Shown one piece after another: positions 42,840 to 53,457 of a DNA stretch of 56,187 nt. Each line of letters starts with the position of its first letter. The first letter of the stretch is position 1. The notes beneath the pieces are model-generated. The model was not told where the DNA came from. It made no database searches and was given only the letters and a program-made list of their open reading frames with translations. The DNA comes from Chromera velia. Lineage: Eukaryota; Sar; Chromeraceae. Position numbers and translations under genes: made by a program. The stretch spans positions 1 to 56,187 of the forward strand of contig JAHBMJ010000123.1 of assembly GCA_018398765.1 (NCBI GenBank), written 5' to 3'.

Positions 42840-44305
42840 GCCTTGCTTGCTTGCCTTGCTTGCGGCTTCTTTGCTTGCTTGCCTTGCGTGCTCGCTTATG
42901 TCCTGCCTTGCTTGCTTGCCTTACTTGCGTACTGCCTTGCTTGCTTGCCTTGCATACTTGCTTGCGTCCTGCCTTGCTTGTTTGCCTTGCTTCCGTACTG
43001 CCTTGTTTGCTTGCCTTGCGTGCTTGCTTGCATCCTGCCTTGCTTGCTTGCTTGTTTGCTTCCTTTTTTCCTGTTCTTCGCCATCTGCCTTCTTGTCTTG
43101 CTTCCTTCTTTTTTTTCTGTTCCTTGCCATCTGCTTTCTTGTCTTGCTTCCTTCCTTTTTTTCTGTTCCTCGCCATCTGCTTTCTTGTCTTGCTTCCTTT
43201 TTTTCCTTACCATCTGCCTTCTTGTCTTGCTTCATTTCTTTCTGTTCCTCACCATCTGCTTTCTTGTCTTGCTTTCTTTCTTTCTGTTCCTCGCCATCTT
43301 CCTTCTTATCTTTTTTCCTTTTTTTTCTGTTCCTCGCCATCTGCTTTCTTGTCTTGCTTCCTTCCTTTTTTTCTGTTCCTCGCCATCTGCTTTCTTGTCT
43401 TGCTTCCTTTTTTTCTTTGCCATCTGCCTTCTTGTCTTGCTTCATTTCTTTCTGTTCCTCACCATCTGCTTTCTTGTCTTGCTTTCTTTCTTTCTGTTCC
43501 TCGCCATCTTCCTTCTTTTCTTTTTTCCTTTTTTTTCTGTTCCTCGCCATCTGCTTTCTTGTCTCCATCTGCTTTCTTGTCTTGCTTCCTTTCTTTTTGT
43601 TCCTTGCCATCTTCCTTCTTGTCTTTTTTCCTTTCTTTCTGTTCCTTGCCATCTGCTTTCTTGTTTTGCTTCCTTTCTTTTTGTTCCTCGCTATCTATCT
43701 TCTTGTCTTGCTTCATTTCTTTCTGTTTCTCGCCATCTGCCTTCTTGTCTTGCTTCATTTCTTTCTTTCTTTCTTTCTTTCTTTCTTTTCTTTCTTTTCT
43801 TTCTTTTCTTTCTTTTCTTTCTTTCTTTCTTTCTTTCTTTTTTTCTTTCTTTCTTTCTTTCTTTTCTTTCTTTCTTTCTTTCTTTCTTTCTGTTCCTCGC
43901 CATCTGCCTTCTTGTCTTGCTTCCTTTCTTTTTTTTTGTTCCTCACCATCTGCCTTCTTGTCTTGTTTCCTTCCTTCCTTTCTTCCTTCCTTCTTTCCTT
44001 TCTTTCTTTCTTTCTTTCTTTCTGTTCCTTGCCATCTGTCTTCTTGTCTTGCGTATTTCCTTTTTTTCTATTTTTCGCCATCTGCTTTCTTGTCTTGCTT
44101 CCTTTCTTTCTTTCTGTTCCTTGCCATCTGCTTTCTTGTCTTTTTTCCTTTCTTTCTGTTCCTTGCCATCTGCTTTCTTGTTTTGCTTCCTTTCTTTTTG
44201 TTACTCGCCAGCTATCTTCTTGTTTTGCTTCATTTCTTTCTGTTTCTCGCCATCTGCCTTCTTGTCTTGCTTCCTTTCTTTCTTTCTTTCTGTTCCTCAT
44301 CACAT
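42840..44305 (+). repeat. Pyrimidine-rich minisatellite and (TTTC)n
   Basis: 42840-43060 is a TTGCTTGCCTTGC-type repeat. 43060-44305 has units of about 40-45 bp built on CCTCGCCATCTGCTTTCTTG plus TCTTGCTTCCTTTCTTTCTG, with a pure TTTC core at 43757-43895 and 43995-44025. All three plus frames stay open (Ser/Leu/Phe/Cys-rich), and so do minus frames (Lys/Arg/Glu-rich), which marks them as repeat artefacts. It directly follows the last supported exon of the minus-strand gene at 44317 and is probably in its next intron or 3' flank. Confidence 0.93.
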
Positions 44306-44316
44306 GGAAGAACGAC

Positions 44317-44564
44317 CTGCAGGTATGGCTGATGTATCTTTGACTGCTTCAGTTTTAAGAGTTGCGCCAAAAGCGCAAATGGGGCAGCAAAATAACATTG
44401 TACAGAGATCTTATCTCGGATCAAGTTACACATATCATCCGCTCGTCCGAGCAGGGAAATTTGCAGTGTCCACACTCTGCGAATCGAAATCCTTTGAGCT
44501 TGTTCACCCTCTGTGGCTGTGCCCTTTTCCTTCTCCTCCAACTCTTCGTTCAACTGCACACACA

Positions 44565-44608
<44 letters not shown>

Positions 44609-44621
44609 AAGAGAGGGAGAA

Positions 44622-44654
<33 letters not shown>

Positions 44655-44747
44655 GATAGACCATTGTATAATTTCTTTCTCTCCGTTTCTTTATGTATGA
44701 ACACAACACAGAAAAAGAAGTAAAGCAACAAAGATAAAGGAATATCA

Positions 44748-44782
<35 letters not shown>

Positions 44783-45477
44783 GACAGGGGCAGACATAGA
44801 TATAGGTGCCGGATAGAGAGGAAGAGGAATGACTCTTGAGTGCATGTGTGTTTGAGTCCGTTTGCATCATCACCCCTCCATAATGTGATGAACACTGCTT
44901 CATCGGGAGACGGAAAAGCTGCCAGAAACAACAAGCCACAAAAGAGACTCACTTGCAGGCAGGCAAGCACTTTCTCAAACTCAAAGGCCCGAGTCTCTTT
45001 GGACTCTGCCCCCTCGTCTCTATCCTGGAAATCCTTCACCTTCTTGATGAGGTTGCAAATGACATCAGAAAACGCGGGAGAGTCTGACACAGTACCCGTG
45101 CGGGGGTCTTTCTTATAATCTTCGCTCCCGTACCCCAGACACAGACCGATAACCCGGCTGTATGCCTCCAGAGTATCCGCGTATTTATGAATAGGCCTAT
45201 GCTCGGGATTTTTCAGGTCAAAAGTTGGTCTGTCAAAGGCCAGCTTCGTTAAAAAACAACAAATGTTATTCGGACATATGCACTTGTAGAGCTCCTGGGG
45301 AGGCTTTGTGAAGATCTCGTCGGTGACCTTGAAGCTTTTGAACAGAAAGTCGTTCTCCAGCTCACCTCTGTCTATGACAAAAAATTTTAAAAAGGCCTTG
45401 TGTCTGTTTTTTGCATCTTTCATCAGGCCCGTTCCCAACATGCCTGCGCTTTCACCACCTATCGCTGTCTCTGCCAT
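44317..45477 (-). CDS. Uncharacterised soluble protein, 3' end unresolved
   Basis: Exon 1, 45477-44953 (175 codons), starts MAETAIGGESAGMLGTGL and contains FLKFFVIDRGELENDFLFKS, ELYKCICPNNICCFLTKLAF, then a Lys/Asp-rich end. Exon 2, 44553-44317 (79 codons), begins LNEELEEKEKGTATEGE, continuing the charged helical sequence across the splice, and ends KIHQPYLQ at a GT donor. The intron between is GT-AG with a (TG)n tract before the acceptor; phase 0 on both sides. No stop is reached before the donor, and the next exon is hidden beyond the pyrimidine repeat or absent. The CICPNNICC cluster might bind a metal, but I recognise no family. A tandem repeat lies upstream in the likely 5' untranslated region. 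Confidence 0.5.
44558..44790 (+). repeat. (CA)n, (GA)n and (GACA)n microsatellites
   Basis: (CA)n 44558-44604, (GA)n 44616-44646, (GACA)n 44750-44782. All within the single intron of the minus-strand gene 44317-45477. Confidence 0.95.
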
Positions 45478-45487
45478 TTTTTGAAAG

Positions 45488-45602
45488 GACCGGCAAAGAC
45501 AGAGAGGCACTGACAGTGTGAAGAGACTGCCAAACCGACAAAGGCAGAGAGGCACTGTGAAGAGACTGCCAAAGACAGAGAGGCACTGTGAAGAGACTGC
45601 CA
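45488..45602 (+). repeat. Tandem repeat upstream of the 45477 start codon
   Basis: Three to four copies of a unit of about 34-42 bp containing AAAGACAGAGAGGCACTGTG and AAGAGACTGCC. It lies directly upstream of the ATG of the minus-strand gene, so it would be in its promoter or 5' untranslated region. Confidence 0.85.
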
Positions 45603-46739
45603 GTGCATGCATGGAACGTAAGAGTCTTCACACGAACGTCGAGGCGTACGCCGTTCTGGTAGTGCTGCTGTTATCATGGGGTGACGCCTCGATTGGTCTT
45701 TTCTGCCAGCTGTGTTTCTATTGGTTGTCCAGCCAGCCAGCCATGCAAAGAGACATGCATGCATGCATGCCGTCTACATGCGTGTACATGCATGCAGAAT
45801 TTTATCTGTTTAAAAATCTGATGCCTCCCTATGGACGTTTGGGTGGCGCTTGCCTGTAAGGGCTCAATATGGAGGTGCCCGCCGCCAGACCCGCCACCGC
45901 ATCTTATTGAGATACGCGGGGCGGGCGTGCCGCATGGATTTATGGAATAGTGATCGCATGTTGATTGGAGTATGATTGAATACGAATCAAACAGACTGAT
46001 TGATAAGAAGGAAGACATTCTCCTCCTTATCAGTCCTCTCCGTATGAATGATTTGCATCGTCCTATAGTAAGTTCTCTTCTACGCTAGAGCCTAGTACCT
46101 TTCATTACCAATATGTTGAGGTTTCAGGCCTTATATAGGTTTTTCGCAAGGTCATTTTCTTTAGTATGCAGTTTTTGTTGATTGAGGGTTTTTTCATGTA
46201 TGCCGCGTCCCTATATATGAGAAGCGGATCTAACCTAGTATGACTTTCGCGCGTCCCTATGGGCGCGTCAGATTTCAAAAATCTGAATGGCGTCAGATTT
46301 CCCATATATGCACGGGGGGGAGGATTTCTTCTTCACTTCCGAGCGCAAAGCGCGCGCACTCACTTGTTAATATCATGATCAATTTTCATGCCCGCAATTC
46401 TGTATCGATTGACACGTACATGCATAAGTCGATATATACGTATACTATTACCCAGGCATGCATTCTTGCGTATATATATATGTGCCTCATTGATTCAGCT
46501 TTCCGTGGAAGCTATATAGGAACAAGAGCATACATGGAGACTCACATAGTTACTTTCTCGATCCCCGAAGAAAGAAGCCCTTTCAACTGCAAGGACCGTC
46601 ATGCGGGTTACCGCTACCTGATCTTCTGAACTACAGCAGCAACCATCCACGGGATTTTGTACCGCCACATCCATACTCTCTCTCTCTCTGGCTGAGTGGA
46701 TAGGGAGCACGTCACGCTCATTTGTGCGCTGCCGTCATC
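45603..46739. other. Intergenic stretch between divergent genes
   Basis: Contains a GATTGAGGGTTTTTTCATGTATGCCGCG segment at about 46178 and short inverted words (CAGATTTCAAAAATCTGAA at 46268-46286). ATGCATGCATGC run at 45752-45770. No gene or RNA recognised; presumably holds promoters for both flanking genes. Confidence 0.45.
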
Positions 46740-48905
46740 ATGAGAACACAATGTGTCTTCCTCAGTATCCTGCTCTGTGCTGGTGAGTCACATTGTCGCT
46801 TACTTGTACACAGACAAGCAGTCCCATATGTTTCTTATCTTATCCTCCCTTCCTCCCTCTGTGCCGACTTGCAGGACTGACCGAGGTCATTCTCGCCCCT
46901 CGCCTACGAGCATGCCGAGCGTCCACCTCTATCTTCGCGTTGTGCTATTCTGATACCCTTTCTGTGCGTGTCTGTGTTGTCTCGACCTGCAGGGGACAAC
47001 CATGACGGAGGCGAATCCGATGATTCCCGGAGACTCTCCTGACAGCATTCTGCAGAACCCAAACAAATACGGACCCGACCTTCAGGTCTATCCGCACACA
47101 CCGATCTAACGCGTTGATCACAGAGATTCCTGCTCGTTCGTGAAATTCACCGGGCGCATGCACCTTGCTTTCTCTTTTCTTTCCTGCAGGCAATGGACCT
47201 TGCCAACAAGTTCAACGACAACTATGGGAGGTTCAAGGTTGCCCTGCAGGAGCTGGAGAACGCCAGGAATGCAGTCAGTCCACATCTTTGTCAGTGCAGA
47301 AAGCTGAGGAAGTGCTTGGAGAGAGGCATCGACAGCTAGATAGAATTGGGCGAACCGTACCAAGAATCATCCAGCCGGCCGAGAACAAGGGCATGCATAT
47401 GTCGACCACATGAAACCAGTCACAAAGTCAGGAAAGAAAAGCTACAAACAGGAATAGGCAGATGAAAGGCAAAAGGCAGGCAGTAAGGAGGTAGACAAGC
47501 AGCCGACCTAAATAGAAAGCTGGAAAGACAAACAGGCAGGAACACAGATGGGACTGCAGAGGCAGAAGAAAGGGAGCAAGACGGCAAGCGGCAAAGTTGC
47601 ATGGTACATAAGAGAGCGGCTCTCAAGCCAGCCAGCGAGCGAGCAGGCAAGCAAGCAGGGAGGGAGCAGGACTGCAGGCAGGCAGGTCGGGTTGCGCTCG
47701 GGCAGCCTGATTGGCAGGCAGCTCATCAGAGGGGAGAACGGTGAGAGAAAAGGAACGTAGTTGGAAGACAAGGGAGGAAAGAGCTAGAAACTTAGAAGCA
47801 GAGCAGGGGCGAGAGCAGAAAAGAGCGACAGATTGTGGACAAAAAAAGGCGCCTAGATCAGCGTGTGCGTGCAGTGAAGACATAAAGATTCTTCTCGGAA
47901 AGGAAAGAGGTCTGTCTGAGCACACTGAAATGAGAGGCAAAGCAGTGCACCGATAGACCCAGAAGTTTATTTACATGGGCTTCAGATTGCTACTCGAATC
48001 ATACACTCTGTATTCCCCCCCTTCTGCTCCTCTATTCTGTGTTTGCAGCTCAAAGCGGTCAGTCGGCAATCCGAAACAACTGTCAAATAAACTTTGGTGC
48101 TTTCTTCTTACGAAGAAACAGTCAGGTCAGAAAAAGCTCACCAAAGCTCATCTGGTGTGTATCTGTGTATACGATTGTGTTCTGTGTTAAAATTCATTCA
48201 TTCAGATCTCGAACACCTGGCCAAGAACAGTCGACTACGTTCTGCTTCCAACCAACCCCTCTTCGAAAAACCTGGACTTGACCGTGAACCAGATTCAGGA
48301 GAGGCAGCAATGGGGGTTGAGGCAGATCAACGATATGTACAACGCGGTCGAGATGGTCAAGAGAGAGCGGTTGCCCCTGGCTCCCCGGTCCATCGAATTC
48401 ATGACAGTCAGTCGCTGCGTGCGTCACTGGGCAATGGGAAGCAGATCGATGAAGGGAGGCTGCCTGGTTGGAAAGCTTGAAGGTGGAGGGATGTATGTAT
48501 ATGTCTCTTCCTTCGCACCCTCTTCCTTCTGCCGACTCTCGCCTTTGTTAGTGGGAACCCCTTTGTTTTTTTTTTCGTCTTGTCCATTTCTTTGCTATCG
48601 GTTCTGTATCTGTGTCTTGCTTTACACATCAACTCGTGTGGGTGTCTCTGCGCTTGTCTGTATGCCTTCTTTTTCTCTGTATGGCCGTTTGTGGCTATTG
48701 TGGGTGTCTTTGGGTTTGCTTGCGCCTCTACCTTTATGTGGCTTTCCTCTCACTGACTTGCCTTTGCCTGTGTGCTCTGTCTATCTACCCATCTATCTGC
48801 CTGTCTGTCTGTCTGTCTGTCAGTCTGTCTGCTTGTCTGTCTCGAAACAACATGTAGTCTTTCTGTCTAAGAAAAAAAAGAAACATACAGTCTGTCTGTA
48901 CTTTC

Positions 48906-48940
<35 letters not shown>

Positions 48941-49108
48941 GAAAGAAAAAAAGAAAGAAAGAAAGAAAGAAAAGAAAGAAAGAGAGAAAGAAAGAAAGAA
49001 AAGAAAGAAAGAAAGAAAGAAAGAAAGAAAAGAAAGAAAGAGAGGGAAAGAGAGGGAAAGAGAGGGAGCTCTCCATGAACACAACAGACAAAAAGAAAGA
49101 AAGAAGCA

Positions 49109-49140
<32 letters not shown>

Positions 49141-49583
49141 AAAAAAAAGAGAGAGAAAAAAAAGGACAGAGAGATCGAAAAAGCATGTCGAACAGTGATT
49201 CAAGAGAAGGAAAGGAAAAGAAAGGGAAGGAAAGGGGAAAATGCTAAGAACATGTAGTCTATCCAAGGTCTGTACCTATGCACGTCTGCATACGGCAACG
49301 AACTTACTGCAGGAGTGGGTGAAGTTCTGGAAGGTTTCGGGAAAGACCTCATCAGAAGAGCCCGGAGAACCCGACTGGAAGTGGATGGTGCCCCACATTG
49401 CTCCCACGCTTCTGCACAACAAGGTTCACGACCCCAACTTCGGCAGAGAAGTGTACGTTCCGCAGTCAGACTTTCTTTTCTTAATTTTTCTGTTTGTTTA
49501 CAAAAGTCGGAGGGCTCCTGCCCTTCGCAGCCAGGCTTAATACATGAATCTTGATGGGACTGTCTTCTTTCCAGTTCCACTGA
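46740..49583 (+). CDS. Uncharacterised protein with N-terminal hydrophobic leader
   Basis: Eight-exon model with agreeing phases, 221 residues: 46740-46782, 46875-46963, 46993-47085, 47190-47273, 48049-48057, 48206-48406, 49313-49450, 49575-49583. The leader MRTQCVFLSILLCAG looks like a signal peptide and is followed by an Arg/Ala/Ser-rich, acid-poor stretch, so a bipartite plastid leader is possible. The body has NPNKYGPDLQAMDLANKFND, a helical ALQELENARNA segment, NTWPRTVDYVLLPTNPSS, a helical QIQERQQWGLRQINDMYNAV segment and WKWMVPHIAPTLLHN near the end. No family recognised. The 9-nt exon 5 (residues LKA) and the last 9-nt exon are the least certain parts; exons 4 and 6 also join in phase without exon 5. 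Most donors read GTGAGT or GTCAGT. The last long intron holds CTGT and GAAA microsatellites. Divergent from the gene at 44317-45477. Confidence 0.6.
48789..49190 (+). repeat. (CTGT)n and (GAAA)n microsatellites
   Basis: (CTGT)n at 48789-48843 and imperfect (GAAA)n at 48905-49050 and 49095-49150, inside the intron between exons 6 and 7 of the plus-strand gene. Confidence 0.95.
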
Positions 49584-50475
49584 TGTCCAACTCAACATGT
49601 CGATCGCACAACAATTAAACAAAAATGCCTGTTTTCCCCAGTGGTTACCGTCCCGTGTGTGCGCTAGGCCTTTCCCTTCCCTTTTCTTGTTCACTTCTTA
49701 CTTTGGAAAAGCGCATACATTCATCTATCATCACTTTGACGCTTCACCGGGAGACGTACTGCATTCAGAAAGAATTCCAGATCCTCCCATGCAGTATATC
49801 TCCTTTTTGTGGTTGATTCCTCTCGTCGGAATGTGTTCGGTGGGAGTGACTTTTTAGACAGACTAGACCTGCTTGCACCCAGGTGGTCATGCCTTGCCTT
49901 GGCTGCCATCTTTAGAGCCGTGTCTGTCCAAGTATTAAATTTCCTGTCCTGTTCTGCCTTTGTCGGTCTCTTGCCCGCTTTTCTCCTTCGCCTGGCGCTC
50001 TCCTTTTCTGCCTTACTTCTTTGCTTGTTTCCTTGCATCGACTTCCTTGCTTCCTGTCTTCCCTCCTTCCTTCCTTCCTTCCTTCCTTCCTTTCTTCTTT
50101 CCTTTCCGCTTGTTTTCCCAAAAAGGCATTTCTTTCATGGCATACGCACGCTTTCGATACGCCCTTTAGCGCTGCCAATCTTATTGGTCGTCTTGTACTC
50201 AGCCGTTCCCTTCCATTCGTGTGTATGTGCTTTCGATAGAGGACGTTGCGTGGGGACTTTCCACACAAAGTGCATGGATTGTTGAGATTCCTTGTGGCGT
50301 TACCGGCATCTCTCTCTTCCAAAGAAAAGCCTATTGCGTGCGCCAGTTGTGTTATCGGTCTCTCTTCAAAAGAAAAGTCTATTTCGTGCGTCAGTTGCGT
50401 TGCCGGTCTCTCTTCAAAAGAAAAGTCTACTTTTCCCCTCGTCGCTCTGCATCCCATTGGGTTGATTAACGAACC

Positions 50476-50512
<37 letters not shown>

Positions 50513-52360
50513 CTTCCTGATGACTTAATTCCTTCCTGCAGCGATGCACTCCACTCCGCACTTCACGACGTACCCAACGGAGGATTCCGAGAGGACGCCC
50601 ACAAATCAACAGACGAAAATGAGGAAACGGATCGAGAAACTCCAGACGAATGATTCATGGATCCATAGAGGAAACGGAAGGGAATGGGGCCGCGACTAAG
50701 CGACAGAGGCCCCAGAACCTCTCTGTGGTAATGCGCTGCGAGTTGACACTTCAAAGAGAAGAGCGCCAAGAGAAAAAATGTTTCTTAATGCGAATTGTGT
50801 GCCAACGCCAACGACGCCAAGACAGAAAAACATCAAAAAAGCACACTATGATCGGACTCATCTCTACTCATTGACAAGTATGTCTCACACACAAACAGAG
50901 TGCGGTGAAGTCTACAAGAAAGAACGCCTGCTATCTAACTGTCCATTTCCATGAAGAGCGCGACTAACAGATCAATGCGGCAGTATTTCTTCAATAAGTT
51001 GACAAATCTTGTAGCGTCATTGATGCTCAAATCTCAAGTCGACTGACGGCAAAATGCAGGATGAATTCCAATCTACCAAAAGCGCAAACGATCGATCTAT
51101 GAACACAACAGCCCAGGTATCCACAGGTGCAGACATGTTATGAGGATGCATGATTGCCTAGACTGTACTACTATTGCAGTTTACGAAACTTTGAATTTTA
51201 CGACCGTTTAATATCTATAGTACACGGATAAGTCAAATTAATGACTCGAATCTTGATTGATGATGATGATGTATAGGGTTAAAGCCGGTGAGCCGTATAG
51301 ACTCTGGCCAACCTAGAGCGTCATACTGTGACTCATACATAGAGTTAAACTTTCAACTTAGGCCCCACTGGGGTAAATTGAATCGATGGGAGCCTGACAG
51401 GGGTAGGGCTCCACCTCTAAGCAAACAGGCTTTTGCTTTATCTGGTAGTTCTCTTACAGGCTGAGTTACAATACGCTCTCTATCCCACCCTTAAGACAAT
51501 CAAGGACTGCCTGCATTTCGCCCGTAAGAGGGTCCCTATGACCGATCAAAGCGCCAGAACAGCACTGGCACACCTGAGCGGAGGGGGAAACGAGAAGGAA
51601 AGGGAAAAAACAAATACCTTAGGGGGAACAGAAAGGACAGAGACGGACTCCTCTGTTTCTATGTCCTTTTTTCCCCTAAGGGTCACGGGCCAGTGAGATT
51701 CTTTCTATCATTTCGTGTCAGTTAGAGGTCTGTCAGATGACCTCTAAAGAAAATCACCCGAGGCGGAATGGGAGGAGACAGAGAGAGAAAAAGATCAGAA
51801 CTCCCAATCTCCTTTGATCCCCTATCTTTTCTGCCGAAGATGTACGAGCAAAGGTTTCTCTCTCCATTTAGTTCCTGCAGTTCGATCAGTTCAGTCAGTT
51901 CAGTCGGTTTGGTCGGTTCATCCCTGAGGCACGACTTGTTTTCCAGGGGAGTGAAATTGCAAGTAGTAAGCATGATAAAGAAATTTAAAAAGGAGAGATA
52001 AAGGGAGAAGAATGGAGACGCCACACGTAGCATACATCCCGCTCGCAGACCCGCTTGTGAACCGCACGAGCACGAGCGCCCCGCGCGCTCCCTTGTACCT
52101 GTGCAGGCTCGAGCCCGTCACCTCCCACCGCCTCCCACACTCACGCGAGGGGTGCCATCCGAGCCCCACAGCCTGGGCCTCATGGGGTCGTCTGTCTTGC
52201 ATTTCCCCCCCATATGCTTTTCGCTCACCCCCCGATTGATTCCGTTCCGCCCTTGTTTGTTCCTCAATGAATCAATCAATCAATTGGATGAAACATACTC
52301 GGACAGACATAATGAAATACTCCCTTTAAAAACAAATACGGTCGTTAAGAATGAACAAGT
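49584..52360. other. Stretch without a recognisable gene
   Basis: Includes (TTCC)n at 50065-50095, a 54-bp tandem repeat (50311-50445, unit with TCTCTTCAAAAGAAAAGTCT), (CT)n at 50488-50512, and TGATGATGATGATGTATAGG at about 51258. I find no exon with both splice signals and a plausible protein. The short open frames here are not convincing. Confidence 0.45.
50311..50445 (+). repeat. 54-bp tandem repeat
   Basis: Two and a half copies containing GGTCTCTCTTCAAAAGAAAA then GTCTATTTCGTGCGTCAGTT. Open in two frames but no protein family recognised. Confidence 0.85.
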
Positions 52361-52364
52361 GAGG

Positions 52365-52435
52365 GGAAAGGAAGAAAGAAAGAAAGAAAGAGAGAAAGAA
52401 AGAAAGAAAGGAAGAAAAGAAGAAAGAAAGAAAAA

Positions 52436-52470
<35 letters not shown>

Positions 52471-52503
52471 GAAAAAAGAAAGAAAGGAAGAAAAGAGAAA
52501 GAA
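52365..52503 (+). repeat. (GAAA)n tract at the LINE 3' end
   Basis: GAAA repeats on the plus strand, i.e. TTTC repeats on the LINE coding strand, starting about 25 bp after the LINE stop codon at 52529. Either the LINE's own 3' tail or a pre-existing microsatellite used as a target. Confidence 0.93.
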
Positions 52504-52528
52504 GAACAGACTGAGGGAACACACACAG

Positions 52529-53457
52529 CTACTTACGAAGGCAATCGGAGATCGTCCGTGCGCCTGCAACAGGGTGCTTTTCGAGGAGAAGTGTGAAGAT
52601 CTCCCTCACTTTCTTCTCATTTTCGCTCACACCCCGTCCCAACTGCTGCTTAGCCATTTGTTGTGCCCACACAATCAAGTCCGACTTAGAGCGAGCGTCT
52701 CTTGCTTCATCCAAAAGCCTATTCATACGTCCCCTCTCTCCTTTGGTCCCTTTGCATTCAGTTAACTTATGGACAACATCATTCAGATGGCCACGCCTAT
52801 GCAAATCGAGGGGGCAGTGCTCGCAGACCGTCTCTACCTCCCCGTTCAGAACTCCCCCCCCCCTAACAGTGCACGGGCAATCGGCCTGACGTTGGCCTTC
52901 GAACAGAGCAGCCTCCTAGAGAGAGGTCGAACTATAGGAATACGCCGCCTGCTTGAGCCGGTCCATCCTCCCATGACAAGATGGGCCAAGCGCTGTCTAG
53001 ACGGATGTTCGACTTGGAAGACCGAAGGCCTCACTCCGTTAGGGAAAACCCCCCCCCATCCTGCCTGCCCTCCCCTGCCCTGCCGGCCCTCTTTTTGCAA
53101 AGAACGGGAGGTAGCTACAAACCAGTCGTCCAACCATTCTTATGCCTCCCTACCTCTCCCTTCTACCGCGAGCTTTCTTTTTAATGCAGCTTTCTCTCCC
53201 GGGCCCGAAGGCACCCCCTCGACAGAGAAGAGTTCAGGAGCGAAAGGTCCCACCAACAGCTTGACGGACCTCCACCAATCACCATAAAGGCCGTCTTTGC
53301 AGAGATCTAAAAAGCTAGCGGGCATACAGTGGGATGTTAAGGAGAGGCTACGTAAAAAACCCCCCACTCTTTCAGCCAAGATAGCCCGTATCCGGCAAAG
53401 GCCGGAGATGAAGAGGGAGGGGATACGAAACAAATTGCGGGGAAGGCCAAAAACCTA
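52529..53457 (-). pseudogene. LINE C-terminal domain with zinc finger
   Basis: Follows the reverse transcriptase after a TAG: GLPRNLFRIPSLFISGLCRI, then FLDLCKDG, then after another TAG a region of low similarity, and finally CEHCPLDLHRRGHLNDVVHK followed by LTEC. The C-x2-C-x9-H-x9-C spacing is the CCHC motif that ends many LINE polymerases. It ends ARTISDCLRK and a stop at 52529. Confidence 0.8.

Noticed and set aside
42705-44723. Very long plus-strand open frames (up to 672 codons) rich in Ser, Leu, Phe and Cys
   Set aside because: All frames of the pyrimidine minisatellite are open on both strands because stops need purine/T combinations absent from the repeat. No start context or domain.
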